A stretch of 64,000 bases of DNA from Rattus norvegicus. Its lineage: Eukaryota > Chordata > Mammalia > Rodentia > Muridae. Made by a program: the position numbers and the translations under genes. Of the stretch, positions 44,520 through 56,108 are shown in pieces. Where the stretch lies: the NCBI RefSeq assembly GCF_036323735.1, contig NC_086021.1:125862476-125926475 (forward strand). Reading direction: 5' to 3'. Numbering within the stretch: the stretch's first letter is position 1; the number at the start of each line of letters is the position of its first letter. The notes below the pieces were generated by a model. It had not been told where the DNA came from. It did no database searches and saw only the letters and a list, made by a program, of their open reading frames with translations.

Positions 44520-45515
44520 AGATCTCATGGCCAACTAACAAATCCTCGCTGTCTGGTCCGCAAGGTGCCACCCGGTGCCACCCAGTGCAGACATGGGCCA
44601 GTTGACACTTAAAAGGACAGATGAGGCAGGAAGGACAGTGTACATCGCTTGGGGAGGAGCATTCACAGCTTCAGACTTCTGCATGGATGGGGTCATCCTT
44701 GTATCTCCTCAGGGCACACACCCTCCATCCATGCCGTGGCAGAGTAGAATGGTCGCATCATCAATGCTCAGCTTAGAGTCAAAGACCTTAAAGTTCTCAG
44801 CAATGTGTGCTGGTGTCACAGGCTTGGGGATTGACACCAAGTTCTTTTTTGTGGGATACCTGTTAGCACCCAGACTATAGTTTCATTATACTTGGCTGCA
44901 ATTGCCCCATTGGGGTCCTCCAGGAGAGAAGCGTCTTTCAGGCTTCATCCAGGGTCTGTCAAGGTCACCATAATGTTTTTTGCAATGGCAGCACTGAGTC
45001 ACTTTCTCCTGAGTTAGGTGCAGGTGGCACTCAATCTGATGAACCTCACGCTCCTCTCAATCTGAAGACACCAACTGCTTTCACTAACTCTTCATGCTTT
45101 AGTTGATCGGTGGCTGTCCAAGAGGCCCCAAAATCAGAGTCACTGAAAGTCACGTTTCCTGATGCATCCAGTGGGGAATAGTCGGGTCCAGGCTTGCAGC
45201 CTGCTGGCCAATGAAAACGGCAAAGGTCCAGGTGGCAGAGCTGTAGGTCACTGAGTGTCGCCTGGCCGGCTCCTTTCACCATGTTCTTGTCATGGACTGT
45301 GAATCACAGCTTGCTGATGTTGAAGAATTTCTGGGGTTTCCTACCTGTTCCTCGTGTGTCTCTAGGAGGACCATGCCCACTGCCTTCTCATTCTGATACG
45401 CCTGGGCACAGTCAGTGTAGCAGTACCCAATGTCAATAGCAACCTTCACTGTCACTTGGCCAAGAGGGGACATCCGGGTACCCAGACCTAGACAGGCCAG
45501 ATGGCTAGCCGTGAC
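44520..45515 (-). pseudogene. Aldose reductase (Akr1b-type) processed pseudogene
   Basis: Intronless, disrupted match to aldo-keto reductase 1B. Read on the - strand it begins near 45510 with a truncated GCTAGCCATCTGG, then VKVAIDIGYCYTDCAQAYQN, then MVKGAGQATLSDLQL, HWPAGCKPGPDYSPLDASGN and LVKAVGV, with a stop near 44671-44673 and recognisable 3'UTR-like sequence. Catalytic counterparts D43 and Y48 (DCAQAY), K77 (ISKL) and H110 (FHWPAG) are still present. The frame is broken by a Trp-to-stop after ISKL, at least two frameshifts and a deletion near the N-terminus. Loss of introns and many defects indicate a dead retrocopy, probably of Akr1b1. No clear A-tail or target duplication was found. 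Confidence 0.85.
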
Positions 45516-45605
45516 TGCTGCATGTTACTCACCCTAGCCCACAACAGTGGCCCTGACTTCTTAAGAGGAGCACATGGAAAGAATGATTTTGAGAAACCTA
45601 GGCAT

Positions 45606-45835
45606 GGGCTGGAGAGACGGCTCAGCAGTTAAGAACATCTGTAGCTCTTGCAGAGGAACTGGATTCAGGTCCTTGTGCCCAGAGGGCAGTTCACAACTTC
45701 AGTAACTCCAGTTCCAGGGATCCAATATCCTCTTCTGGCCTCTGAGGACCCCAGGCACACATATAATATATACACACACAGGCAGGCAAAATACTTATAC
45801 ACATACACCAAGATAAATCTCTTTCTAAAAGGATT
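45606..45835 (+). mobile_element. B3 SINE
   Basis: GGGCTGGAGAGACGGCTCAG head, CCAGGGATCCAATATCCTCT interior, CACACA-rich tail. Confidence 0.88.
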
Positions 45836-45849
45836 TAAAAACCTAGTCA

Positions 45850-45990
45850 TGAGCCAAATGTGGTGGTACACGTCTTCAATTCCAGCACTTTGGAGATGGA
45901 GGTGGGAGGGAGGTTGTGGTTTTAGAGCTAGCCTGGGCTAACTAGCAAAACACTGGCTCAATTTAAAAAAACAAAAACAAAAACAAAAAA
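45850..45990 (+). mobile_element. B1-like SINE with (AAAAAC)n tail
   Basis: GCCAAATGTGGTGGTACACG head; tail AAAAAACAAAAACAAAAAC. Confidence 0.8.
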
Positions 45991-46469
45991 GAGTGACCGT
46001 TCCCGGCTTGGCAAGTTTGTGTCTCATGTCTGCCTATCAGTGGTTGGAGACAAAGGATAGGAGCCCTGATATGCTGAATTATTTAATAAAATGAAATGAT
46101 GCCCATGTTTTTTGTTAAAATCATTGTCATTTTTTGTTAAAGTTATTACTAAGGGAACTGGGTAGATGTAACAACTCATTCAAAGGAAAATACTAGACAC
46201 GTTTATAAACCAGAAGTTCAGAGATGCATTTGTAAGAGCAAGTGAAGTTGAATCTTGCACAGATGGGAGCCAGAGCTGTCCCTCCACTCAACAGAGCTTG
46301 TCTGTCCAGGCACAAGAATCTTCTGAACTGCTGTGTGTCCTCTTCTACCAAATGAAACAGGCTACAACCCGCTAGCTAGCCCTGAGTGACGTCATATAAT
46401 CAGGTGCGCTTTCCCGTTGACGAAATGCACCAATCCTTGTCTTGCTTTGAATTTTTAAAAAACATTTGC

Positions 46470-46519
46470 AAATATATATATATTTTTTGCACATATACAT
46501 GCATATATAGGTATATACA

Positions 46520-46548
<29 letters not shown>
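46470..46548 (+). repeat. (AT)n and (CA)n microsatellites
   Basis: AT-rich segment then about 14 CA units. Confidence 0.93.
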
Positions 46549-46552
<4 letters not shown>

Positions 46553-47126
46553 GGGAAACGAGTTATTTTTTTTCTTATAATTCATTTCTTCTCTGAAAAG
46601 TGGGACAGAATTGAAGCCACTGGTCACCAGATATACAGTCCAGCAGCAGCAGGTGTTCCCTTCCCAATTGCTCTAATAGAGCAGGATGTCCACCCCACCC
46701 AGAAGTGTGGTGTGACCATCTCAAGATACAGCAGGGCTTGAAGCTGTCATACAGTGGGGAAACGCTAGATAATAATGGCCAAAGGAAGCCACCAAAGAGA
46801 TCACAAATCCACCAAGCAAGTTGGCTGGAGCTCAGGATCTACTTGGGATTTTGTATTCCTCTGCATGGATCTTGTTTGATCGCTTGCGTGGATTTCTGAG
46901 GAAATCAGGAATGGAGACAGAATCACGTAGCTCAAGCCAGCCTCGAATTCCCTAAGCGTGGAGAATGGCCTTGATCTTCTACCTCTCCTGCTTCCGTCTC
47001 CTGAATATGTGCTCAGTTTTATGCAATGCTGGGAATCAAACCTAGCACTTTGCTGTCTGAGCTACGTTTCTAGCTTCCTTTCCTTAGGTTCTTTCTTTCT
47101 CTGTTCCCTACTCACCCACCAACCCA

Positions 47127-47128
<2 letters not shown>

Positions 47129-47179
<51 letters not shown>
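47129..47179 (+). repeat. (GT)n microsatellite
   Basis: About 25 GT units. Confidence 0.97.
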
Positions 47180-47180
<1 letters not shown>

Positions 47181-48363
47181 GGTGAGGATTGTTTGTTTTT
47201 TTCTTTGAATTTCTTTCACTTTCGTTTCTGTCCATCATTTTGTATATTCTGCCTTTACTTGACTGAATCTGAACCTTAATTTCCTCACAAAATGGAGATG
47301 TCATGAACCATGGAAGTGCCTGCCTCCTGGAGAGGAGTGAATAGTCTATCAGATCATGCACTGTTATGGCTCCAGTCACCCAGACTAGAGGTGGCTGCCC
47401 CAGTTTCCCACCTGTAAAACAGAAGCACAGTCTCACAGATGCTGTGCCTTATAGGGACTGTCCTCTGGGCCGAGGTGCCTGTTTGCAGTTCTACTCTGAA
47501 TAGACCTAGGATTCTGAGCTGCCTCACCCAGGCTCGGTGAACTGAATTTGGAGTGAGCTGAAGACGAAGAAGTAGATGGCTGAAAGGAAATACAGAATGG
47601 CACTGGGCTGGCCTGGGCTCAGGGTGACAGATGAAGTCCAAAGACCTGGAGACCTCGTGAGTCAGTGGGAAGAGATTAGCTCTGGTGAGAAAGGCACTGC
47701 AGGGGAAGTCAGAGGGAGAAGAGAATGTGTTCTGGAAGCCTGGGTGTTCCTACAAAGAGTAACTACACTGGCATGTTGGCATACATTCTGGCCAGGTTGC
47801 CACTCAAAGCTGTTCATTCCTACTCTTTTCTCCAGTCAGTCAGTGTTGGTTGTGCACATGTAGGAGGCTCCCTAATTCTGGGAGCTCATTGCTCCTACCC
47901 TGCCCTCTTCCCCAGAGTGGAGTGATGCATTTTAATCCTATCCCCAGTACCCTACAGAGACCATGTGAACAGCTCCACTTGGGGTTCAGAGTGCCTGGGG
48001 TTGTCCTGGTCCCTCATTTTTCTGGATCTTTTCCTACCCTCAAAGGGTTGTTTTCCAGTTGCAAGGAGATGATTCCACCATCCTGTAAGGACTTACACCA
48101 ATTCCTAAAGTCACTTCTACTTCTGTTAACTCAGAGGGTATGGTACCACATGTCTGCAATCCTAGCACTGCAGAAGCAAAGGAAGACAGATGCAAGCTGA
48201 AGCCATTTTGATCTGGCCAGTGAGTGCCAGGCCAACCAGACGCTTTCGGAAGTACAGTATCTGTCCCTGAAGCCCCTCGGAGGTTTAGGAAGTCTCTAGA
48301 GTCTCCAGATACATGCCATTAGCACTGCCCTTCTTGCCCCATTAGACACAGCAGAGGAGCCCC

Positions 48364-48374
48364 CCCCCCCCCCC
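48364..48374 (+). repeat. Poly(C) run
   Basis: A run of at least a dozen C in about 48361-48374 within unremarkable sequence. Confidence 0.85.
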
Positions 48375-49023
48375 GTGTCTTCCAGCAGCCCTCCCCGCAG
48401 CTCAAGTCTCCCAGGGACCCACCTGCAGTACTCCTCGTGGCCAGCAGGGGACGGCATAGCATCAATGGACAGGTGCAGCGGTAGGGGTCCAGGGTCTCCT
48501 AGAGCTTGGATAATTATTTATCTTAGTTAGACAAGACTATCCTAGATTGTGGGCTTTATCTTTACAATATGCTTCAGGAGGGGGTCTGGGCTTTCTGGGG
48601 AACAAGGGGATTCACTGAACAGGGACTTACCAGGAACCCCGTGTTGCAAAGAACTCACGGTGTGAGTATCTAGAACAGACCTGTCTCTAAGAGAGGGAAT
48701 AATTTGATTGAACGACATATTTACTGAGAAATTACTAAGCGCCAGGCTCATTTCTAGGCACTTTACCTGTGTTCTCTGGAGTCCTCCTAACATTCCTGGG
48801 ACTTGAATATTTCATGCCCACTATCACTAAAGCACCAAAAAGGGGTTAAATTACACCAAGGGGAAGTAGGGACTGGACCTTCAGGGCCCAGTGTACAATG
48901 TCCCTGTGTCAGGAAAGAGTATATGGATAGATCCAGGATGGAACACACACCAGGGACTGGACCTTTCAGACATCCAGAGTCGACCATAAAGATGGCGGAA
49001 GGGAGAGAAGGCAGAAAACTGCG

Positions 49024-49068
49024 CTCTCTGTCTCTCTGTCTCTGTCTGTCTCTGTCTGTCTCTGTCTG

Positions 49069-49099
<31 letters not shown>

Positions 49100-49166
49100 G
49101 TCTCTCTCTGTCTCTCTCTGTCTCTGTCTGTCTCTGTCTGTCTCTGTCTGTCTCTCTGTCTCTCTG

Positions 49167-49197
<31 letters not shown>

Positions 49198-49206
49198 GTG
49201 TCTCTG

Positions 49207-49277
<71 letters not shown>
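49024..49277 (+). repeat. Long CT/CTGTCT-rich tract (~250 bp)
   Basis: TCTCTGTC variants then pure (TC)n; the reverse-complement counterpart of the 43.2-kb tract. Confidence 0.97.
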
Positions 49278-49416
49278 AGACCCACATTCCAAGGTCATGT
49301 TACACTCCGAGAAAAAAATCCTGTCTCCGGAATCACCAAATCTTAAATTCTAGGCTCCACGCAGCGCATTCTAGTTGTGTTTCCAAAGGAAAGTCACTTT
49401 TTAATGAAGACTTACT

Positions 49417-49420
<4 letters not shown>

Positions 49421-49482
<62 letters not shown>
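49421..49482 (+). repeat. (GT)n microsatellite
   Basis: About 31 GT units. Confidence 0.97.
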
Positions 49483-49484
<2 letters not shown>

Positions 49485-49485
49485 A

Positions 49486-49678
49486 CGAGTGTTTGGCCTG
49501 CAGGTAAGTCTGTGTAATACGCATGCAATACCCACGGAGGCCAGAAGAGGGCATCAGATCCCTGGAACTGGAGTCACAGATGGTTGTGAGCTGCCCTGTA
49601 GATGCTTGGAATAGAATCTGGGTTTTCTAGAAGATCCGCAGGTGATCTTAAGCAATGAGTCATCTCTCCAGCCCACGA
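49486..49678 (-). mobile_element. B3-like SINE, antisense
   Basis: Follows the (TG)n array at 49421-49482, which probably grew from this element's tail; ends GAGTCATCTCTCCAGCCC. Confidence 0.85.
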
Positions 49679-49699
49679 AAGTCGCTTTTACTTATTTCT

Positions 49700-49876
49700 C
49701 TTCTTTTAAATAATTATTTATTTTATGTATGTGAGTACACTGTCTTCAGACACCAGAAGAGGGCATCGGATCCCATTACAGATGGTTGTGAGCCACCATG
49801 TGGTTGCTGGGAATTGAACTCAGGACCTCTGGAAGAGCAGTCCATGCTCTTAACCGCTGAGCCATCTCTCCAGCCT
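49700..49876 (-). mobile_element. B2 SINE, antisense
   Basis: Reads tail-first: TTATTTATTTTATGTATGTG through GAGCCATCTCTCCAGCC. It lies beside a second antisense B3-like SINE. Confidence 0.92.
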
Positions 49877-50207
49877 TGTCACTTTTATTTCTAAGAGCTT
49901 CCATCTCAGCTGGAAATGGGAAGGTCTTCCTCACTGGGGTGAGTTAAATGAGTTCTGTAGAAAGATGCCCCAAAAAACAAGCCCCAGAGAAGCCGTGTGT
50001 CAGTGTCCTCACCCCCTGCTACTCAAACAGTACTCAGAGCACAAATAATCGGTCCTCCAAAGCCCCACCCTTCACCCTATAGAACAAAATGTTACTCTCC
50101 TCATTACCTCACTTTCCTCCCCTCTGTGCCAGTTAGCTACCTCACACTAACACATTCATCACGAGTCTCAAATGCCCCGCCTCCCTGCTTTTTTTTTAGC
50201 TCATGCT

Positions 50208-50857
50208 TGTAGGGAACAGAGGGACACCCAAGTGAAATCCTGACTGAATGAGTATCGCTAATGTGGGGATACCCATGTCAAGGATTATAGACTCAGACCC
50301 ATAGAAAAATAGCAGTCTCCATCTCCTGCCAGGGTGGGCCTCAGAGGGAACTGGGAAAAGCCTTCACTTCTGGTCCATGTGTGGATGTTGACAGTGCATA
50401 CAGAAATGTTCATCATAGCTTTATCCCACCAACACCTCCATGTTCAGGGCCTTAAGAATGTTCCTCTACAGGGGTTGGGGATTTAGCTCAGTGGTAGAGC
50501 GCTTGCCTAGGAAGCACAAGGCCCTGGGTTCGGTCCCCAGCTCTGAAAAAAAAAGAAAAGAAAAAAGAATGTTCCTCTACAGAGACCGGACCTGCCGAGT
50601 TAGCTAGACTTGATCCAGTATACATTAATCTTGCCTCCTTGCTTATCTGTCTGTATTAACATCGCCTCCTCCTTCAGCCGTACACGGTAACTTCCTGTTC
50701 AAGTCTATATAATAGTCACTGAGCTTCCAGAGCGCTGTGGTTTCTCCATCCAAGAGCCCGGTCCACCCAGCCCAACTTCCTGTATGGTATGTCTGTGTGT
50801 CTGTCTTTTTGTCATTCCCTTGCTGTCCACCTCAGGTCAAGTTCCAAGGACTTAACA
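50208..50857 (+). mobile_element. Probable ERVK-class solo LTR (ID nested)
   Basis: Begins TGTAGGG and ends CTTAACA, flanked by a 6-bp duplication CATGCT (50202-50207 and 50858-50863), the length typical of ERVK. A TATA-like CTATATAATAG lies near 50704-50714. Without the ID insertion the element is about 540 bp. No gag, pol or env sequence adjoins it, so it is a solo LTR. Family name not assigned. Confidence 0.75.
50471..50564 (+). mobile_element. ID SINE nested in solo LTR
   Basis: ID with a 17-bp duplication AAGAATGTTCCTCTACA at 50454-50470 and 50565-50581. It interrupts the LTR at 50208-50857 and so is the younger insertion. Confidence 0.95.
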
Positions 50858-51307
50858 CATGCTTACGTTGAACATCATTCCCCTGCCTCTGCCTTTTGAG
50901 TACTGAGAGTGTTCTTCTGCACCTAGCTCTCACTCTCTCTCTCTAAGAAACAGGCAATGCTGGGTGAAGGAGAGATTTGAATGTGGCACCTCAGATGCCA
51001 GTGTTTGGGGGAGATACATAGGATTTCCTGTAGCCTACAGACTGTACCCCATAAACAGCCCCTGGTCCCATGTGTCTTGTACAGAAGCAGGGTTGGGGCA
51101 GCGCTCATGCAGGGTGTACCACGCACCGTACAAAGGAAACTGAGGCCAAGTCAGGGATGCCTGGTTGTTATACAAGCAGCCCTGTCCAGAGTACCCTGCC
51201 ATGTGAAGGCTCTTGCTCCCCTCCCGGCCTTTTTTGCCCTACGCTGTTAGTGGGTGGGAGTCAGGGTCCTTTACTGATGATGTCTGGGGTCCCAAATTTA
51301 TTTGTTT

Positions 51308-51452
51308 GTTTTCAAGGCAGGTTCTTACTGCATAGCTCTGGCTGTCCTAGAACTCACTATGGAGAACAAGATGGCTTGGAACTCAGGAGATCTACCTGCC
51401 ACTGCCTCCCGAGTGCTGAGATTAAAAGAGTGTGCTGCCATGCCTGAGGGTC
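51308..51452 (-). mobile_element. B1 SINE, antisense
   Basis: CTCTGGCTGTCCTAGAACTC to GAGTGTGCTGCCATGCCTGA. Confidence 0.9.
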
Positions 51453-51792
51453 CCAAGTTTAAACTTTCCAGCTTGAAAGGAAATGGCAGGAAATAATTCA
51501 CTGAGGATTCCGGTACAGATCACTCCCCGGGCTAACTCCCAAAGCGAGAGATACTCTCATGTAATCACTCAACCTCAGTAGACCACTCTGAGAGGTGAAC
51601 AGGTGCAGATTTATTCAGGGAAAACAGACACAGAAGCAGACTGCCCATCTGAAATTATGTCAGTGGATCACAAACCAGCTGAGTCACAAGACTAGAACTG
51701 GAAACACAAAGGCCCCTGAAGATCTTTCTAGTCCAACCTTTTACTTTTCTACTATTCTTTCGGGGGTTGGGAGCAGGGGTTGGCTGACTTGG

Positions 51793-51842
51793 TTTGTGTT
51801 TTTGTGTTTGTGTTTGTGTTTGTGTTTGTGTTTGTTTTGTTT
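51793..51842 (+). repeat. (TGTTTG)n microsatellite
   Basis: Hexamer array joined to an antisense B1 at 51843-51975. Confidence 0.92.
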
Positions 51843-51977
51843 GAACTGGGTTTCATTAGGCAGCCTTGGCTGTCCTGGAACTCACTCTGTAGACCAAGCT
51901 GGCTTCAAACTCAAGAGACCTGCCTGCCTCTGCCTCCCAAGTGCTAGGATTGAGGATGTGAACCACTGCACCCGGCT
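51843..51977 (-). mobile_element. B1 SINE, antisense
   Basis: CCTTGGCTGTCCTGGAACTC to AACCACTGCACCCGGCTT. Confidence 0.92.
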
Positions 51978-53308
51978 TCCTCCTAGTTAACAGAATTCTT
52001 AGGAAAACAGAATGGGGTTCAGAAGGAAGAGTAGACACTGGGAGCCTTGAGGTCCAGGACTGAGGAGTAACCGCCCTTCACACACTCTGAATCCCCACCT
52101 TCTTAGGGTAGCCAGGATGGAGGCTTAGGCTCCTTTCCAGGAGACAACTCAGGTTGTCTCGGGGCAGGTGGGCCTGTAGGTCAGCCTCAGCCACCACTGG
52201 GAAGGAGAAGAGGCAGTTGCAGGCCTCACACCACAGGCGCCAGGCCACAGATTAGAGGCAGCTTCCTGCTTGGCTCTTGTCCAAGGCCATTTCACAATTG
52301 GGGGAAGAGTGCAGGGCTGAGAGTACCAGGTTACTGCTCTCCCCACCCCCACTCCAGCCCTTCTCAGGCCCCCTAGGGAGCATGGGCCAGGCCCTGCTGC
52401 GAGTTCAGAGTGAAGAGAGTTGCAAGAAAGAAGACAGAGGCTGGAAACATTTGCAGACCCTCGAGAGTGGGATGGAGGGGCACTGCCACCTCTCTCCCTC
52501 CTCCCTCTCTGACCACCTGCAAACACTTACACAGCAGGGCTCCTTTTAAGGGTGGAGTGGTCAGCTCAGGTCATTCCCATAGCAACTCTCCTGCTGAGTC
52601 AGAGGGGTGCCTGGACAGCCAGGGGCCCATAAGTGCCACAAGAAACAAGGTCATGGTCAGCTTCCCATAAGGAGACAAAGTGCCTGGCAGACAGCATGTT
52701 CCACAGAAGAACGTGGTTCTTCATTTCAACATGCCTGAGGCCAACTGGCTCAGCTGACTGAATTCAGGCAGGAACCAAGACAGAGACATAAACGTGTGCT
52801 CAAGATTCACTGTGCCCTTGTTTATGTGGTCAGCTTTGTGCTGGTTCTGTGTGGGATTGAAGTAGGAGGCAGTGATAAAGCACCCAGAGTCTCCTGTCTG
52901 TCAGTCTTGAGGAAGAGACAGAACAAACCTAGGTGAAATGTCAAACCACAAGACAAGGCAGGAGGAGGCAGGGCCCATACTGGCATGCTACATGGTCAAG
53001 GAGAGCCACTAAGCAGAGAGAGACAGCCTGTGTGCAAATCTCAGGAAGAATGAACCAGAGGGAGACAGAGCAAAGAGAATCAGGCTGTGCAGAGAAGACA
53101 AGAGAAATCTTTCCCACAAGGAAAGGAGAAGGGGACAGGACTGAGTGAGCACATCTGGGGGACAAGGACCTGCTTCCCCAAGAGAGCTGGTGTGCCTTGA
53201 AGCCAAACGTGGCCAGCCATACACAGCTTCCTTGTTGAGACCTTTTTTTCCTAAAGCTGGCTCCCAGGTATCCACGGGAAGTGTCTGAGGAAGGTTACAG
53301 TTTAGAGG

Positions 53309-53312
<4 letters not shown>
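51978..53312. other. Intergenic, repeat-poor
   Basis: No SINE recognised. It includes an AP-1-type TGAGTCAG near 52585-52592. Short open frames look random. Confidence 0.4.

Positions 53313-53373
<61 letters not shown>
53313..53373 (+). repeat. (GT)n microsatellite
   Basis: About 30 GT units. Confidence 0.97.
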
Positions 53374-53375
<2 letters not shown>

Positions 53376-54114
53376 GGCCAGGGAGACCAGTCTCTCCATC
53401 GCAGGAAGTGCTCTGACAACAGGAAGCAGCTGCAACATGCTCCAGGGTCCTACTAATGTCTCTCACTCGCCTACACTGACTGTTGTCCCCCGCCCCCAAC
53501 TCTCACCCCCACAGAACAAACTGTTCTTCAAGAAACTCTGGGGACAGAGGGTTCACACCTGCTCCCAGGTCTGTTTGGGTAAGTCTTCATGAGCCCAGAC
53601 TGAGAGCCCAGTAGAGCCCGGCTCAGCTCAGCCTTCCTCTCTCTCCCCCTATCTCCTCCCACCCCAGACCCAGGTACTGTACACTGGGACACGGAAGCCC
53701 AGACATTAGCTCCGGGAAAACTGGAAGAAAACACCTCATCCTGGGACTCTCAATAGTGTCTCCAAGTAGGCCTTAAACTTCAGGCCTCAGACTCGGAAGT
53801 CGGGCTGCTTGGCCATGAGAAGGAATCAAAGCACTGAGTTCTAAGCTGCACTCTCATTAATCAGTCCTGTGGTATTGGACCAGTTGCTTCCTGTCTGGCT
53901 CCTGTTTCTTCCTCTGCAACACGAGAAATTGGGATTGATGGATTCTAGGGTCCCTTTCGCTTTAAATTGTGCAGCTTCGACGTTCTGAGACTACTTTAGG
54001 GTGCTCACAGGGACTGGAGCTGAGAGGAAAATCAGGATCAGACTCCAGCTGAGGTCCATGTAGAGTAGAAATGAGCTCAAGGGGCTAAGTACAGCTTAGG
54101 AGCCATTACTATGC
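53374..54114. other. Intergenic, nothing recognised
   Basis: Non-repetitive by eye, with no coding or RNA feature. Confidence 0.4.
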
Positions 54115-54300
54115 TAGCAGAGGGGCTGAGTGCCGTTCCCGGCGCTCACATCAGGTGAATCACAGCCTCTATAGCTCCAGCCCCAGGGACTCTGACCCCT
54201 TCTCCTGAACCCCATGGGCACCTGAACTCACAGACACATAACCACACACACAGACACATACATGTATATATAATCTAACATATTAAGCATTTTAAGTAAG
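54115..54300 (+). mobile_element. B3-like SINE
   Basis: GAGGGGCTGAGTGCCGTTCC, CTCCTGAACCCCATGGGCAC, CACACA tail. Confidence 0.75.
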
Positions 54301-54344
54301 AAACTCAATTCAGAACTTCATATCTTCACTCAAAGACAGAGAAT

Positions 54345-54480
54345 GTCAGCAGAGTTGGCAATACTTGTAATCTCAGAGCACTGAGGCAGGAAGATGGCTG
54401 GCTATGAGTCTGAGGCTGATCTGTGCACAGCGAATACCAGGGCAGCCTAGGTTAAAGTGTGAGATCCATCTCAAAAATAA
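54345..54480 (+). mobile_element. B1-like SINE
   Basis: TAATCTCAGAGCACTGAGGC head region; its A tail hosts an ID element. Confidence 0.75.
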
Positions 54481-54490
54481 ACAAAAATAT

Positions 54491-54580
54491 GGGGCTGGGG
54501 ATTTAGCTCAGTGGTAGAGCGCTTACCTAGGAAGCGCAAGGCCCTGGGTTTGGTCCCCAGCTCCGAAAAAAAAGAACAAA
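54491..54580 (+). mobile_element. ID SINE
   Basis: ID body with an A-rich tail, inserted at the A tail of a B1; short duplication AAAAATAT at 54483-54490 and 54581-54588. Confidence 0.88.
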
Positions 54581-54869
54581 AAAAATATATGAAGAAGGCA
54601 AGCATGATGGTGCACATCTGTAACTATGGGCACTTACCACTCATGGGGCTAGGAGCCCTTACTACTCTTGTACATATATAATTCCAGCACTTTGGAGGTC
54701 AGAAGCAGGAGGATCTGGAATTCAAGGCCAGCCTTAGCTATGTCCAGACTGGGCTAAACAAGACCCTGTTCTTCAAAAATAAAATAAAACAGAAAAGAGA
54801 GACAGAGACTAAAACTGACTTGGGCCTCTTGACTTGAGAATTTCTCTCAAGAATCGCTATCCAAGAAGG

Positions 54870-55215
54870 GGCCAGCAAGGCAGCTCAACAGGTGATGGCA
54901 CTTGCCACATAAGCCAGGCAACCTAAATTCCATCCTCAGAATCCACACAAAGGTAGAAGGAGAGAACTTACGCCACACAGTTGTCCTCTAACCTCCACAC
55001 GGTTGCTATGACATGCATACCCACACATCACATAATACACATGCACACAGTAATAAATTAAATAATTCAATAAAAAAGCAATACAAAGCACACAGCAGCA
55101 CATGCCTGTGATCCAAATATTTGGGAGGCCAAAGCAGGAAGATCGCTGTGTGCGTTTGAAACTACTCTAGGCTGTATTGTGAGTCAAGTCCAGCCTGTAC
55201 TACATAGCAACACTT
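54870..55215 (+). mobile_element. B3-like SINE followed by a B1-like SINE
   Basis: AAGGGGCCAGCAAGGCAGCT starts the B3; AGCACATGCCTGTGATCCAA near 55098 starts the B1-like unit. Confidence 0.75.
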
Positions 55216-55911
55216 TGTTTGTTTAAGAAAGAAAAAATGGAAGAAAGAAAGAAACAAAGAAAGAAAGTGCAAGCAGCCTGTAGTTTTACTGAAAATTCCC
55301 AAATTCTTGGTATAGAGGAGCTAGGATGCTTCCAGATGCTGGATGTTCTTGGTCACACACACAGGACTGGGAAAGGGGAGAAGCACTGGGGGAGGGAAAC
55401 ACTAGCCAGAGAAGAGTGGGATATAGTCATAGCTGGGAAGAACAGACCCCAGCCTTCCCAACTCTGTGTCTCCCTTAAGACACAGTCCCCTAATGTCCAT
55501 TTCAAGTTTATTTAGTGTAGGAAAGAAAGAACGTGCCCTTTACCTTCCCGGGATTTGATAATTAAGTTTAAGCTGGCAGTGTTTGTGTGTGTGGGGGGTG
55601 GGGATCTGTTCCTCACAGGAGGACAGGGACCAATAGCAAAGTGAGATCTAGAAGTGTATGTGGCTTCTTCAAGGGGGGGGGGGAAGACTAAAGATTTAGA
55701 GAGAAGATGAGTGGGCTCTCAGAAGAACAAACAGGTGACAGACCGTGTCTGAGCATGGTGAGGACCTCCAGACGCCTCACAAGTGATGACTCACGGACAG
55801 GAGTCACACCACTCCTATGTCTTCCAGAGTTACCTTAAGGCAGGTAAGAAAGTCCCCCCACACCCCCCGTACACAAGCTGTTACCCAAGTCCTTCAGGTT
55901 GAAGTGGAATC

Positions 55912-56108
55912 TTTTAAAATAGTTATTTATGTGTTATGCATATTGGTGTTTTGTCTGTGTGTCTGTCTGCACACCAGAAGAATGCACTGGATCCCATGGG
56001 ATACAGTTACAGATGGTTGTGAGCTGCCATGTGGGTACTGGGAATTGAACTCAGGATCTCTGGAAGAGCAGCCAGTGCTCTGAACCTCTGAGCCATCTCT
56101 CCAGCCCA
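55912..56108 (-). mobile_element. B2/B3 SINE, antisense
   Basis: Ends with GAGCCATCTCTCCAGCCC; the interior resembles B2 with B3-like divergence. Confidence 0.88.

Larger units (their letters stand above)
46549..49020. other. Intergenic, mostly unassigned
   Basis: Contains the (GT)n at 47129, a B4/ID-like fragment near 47005-47085, a B1-like fragment near 48135-48190 and a poly(C) run. I see no coding exon. Confidence 0.5.

Noticed and set aside
48803..49298. Ser-Leu or Arg-Glu repeat open frames
   Set aside because: Translation of the CT/CTGTCT tract only.
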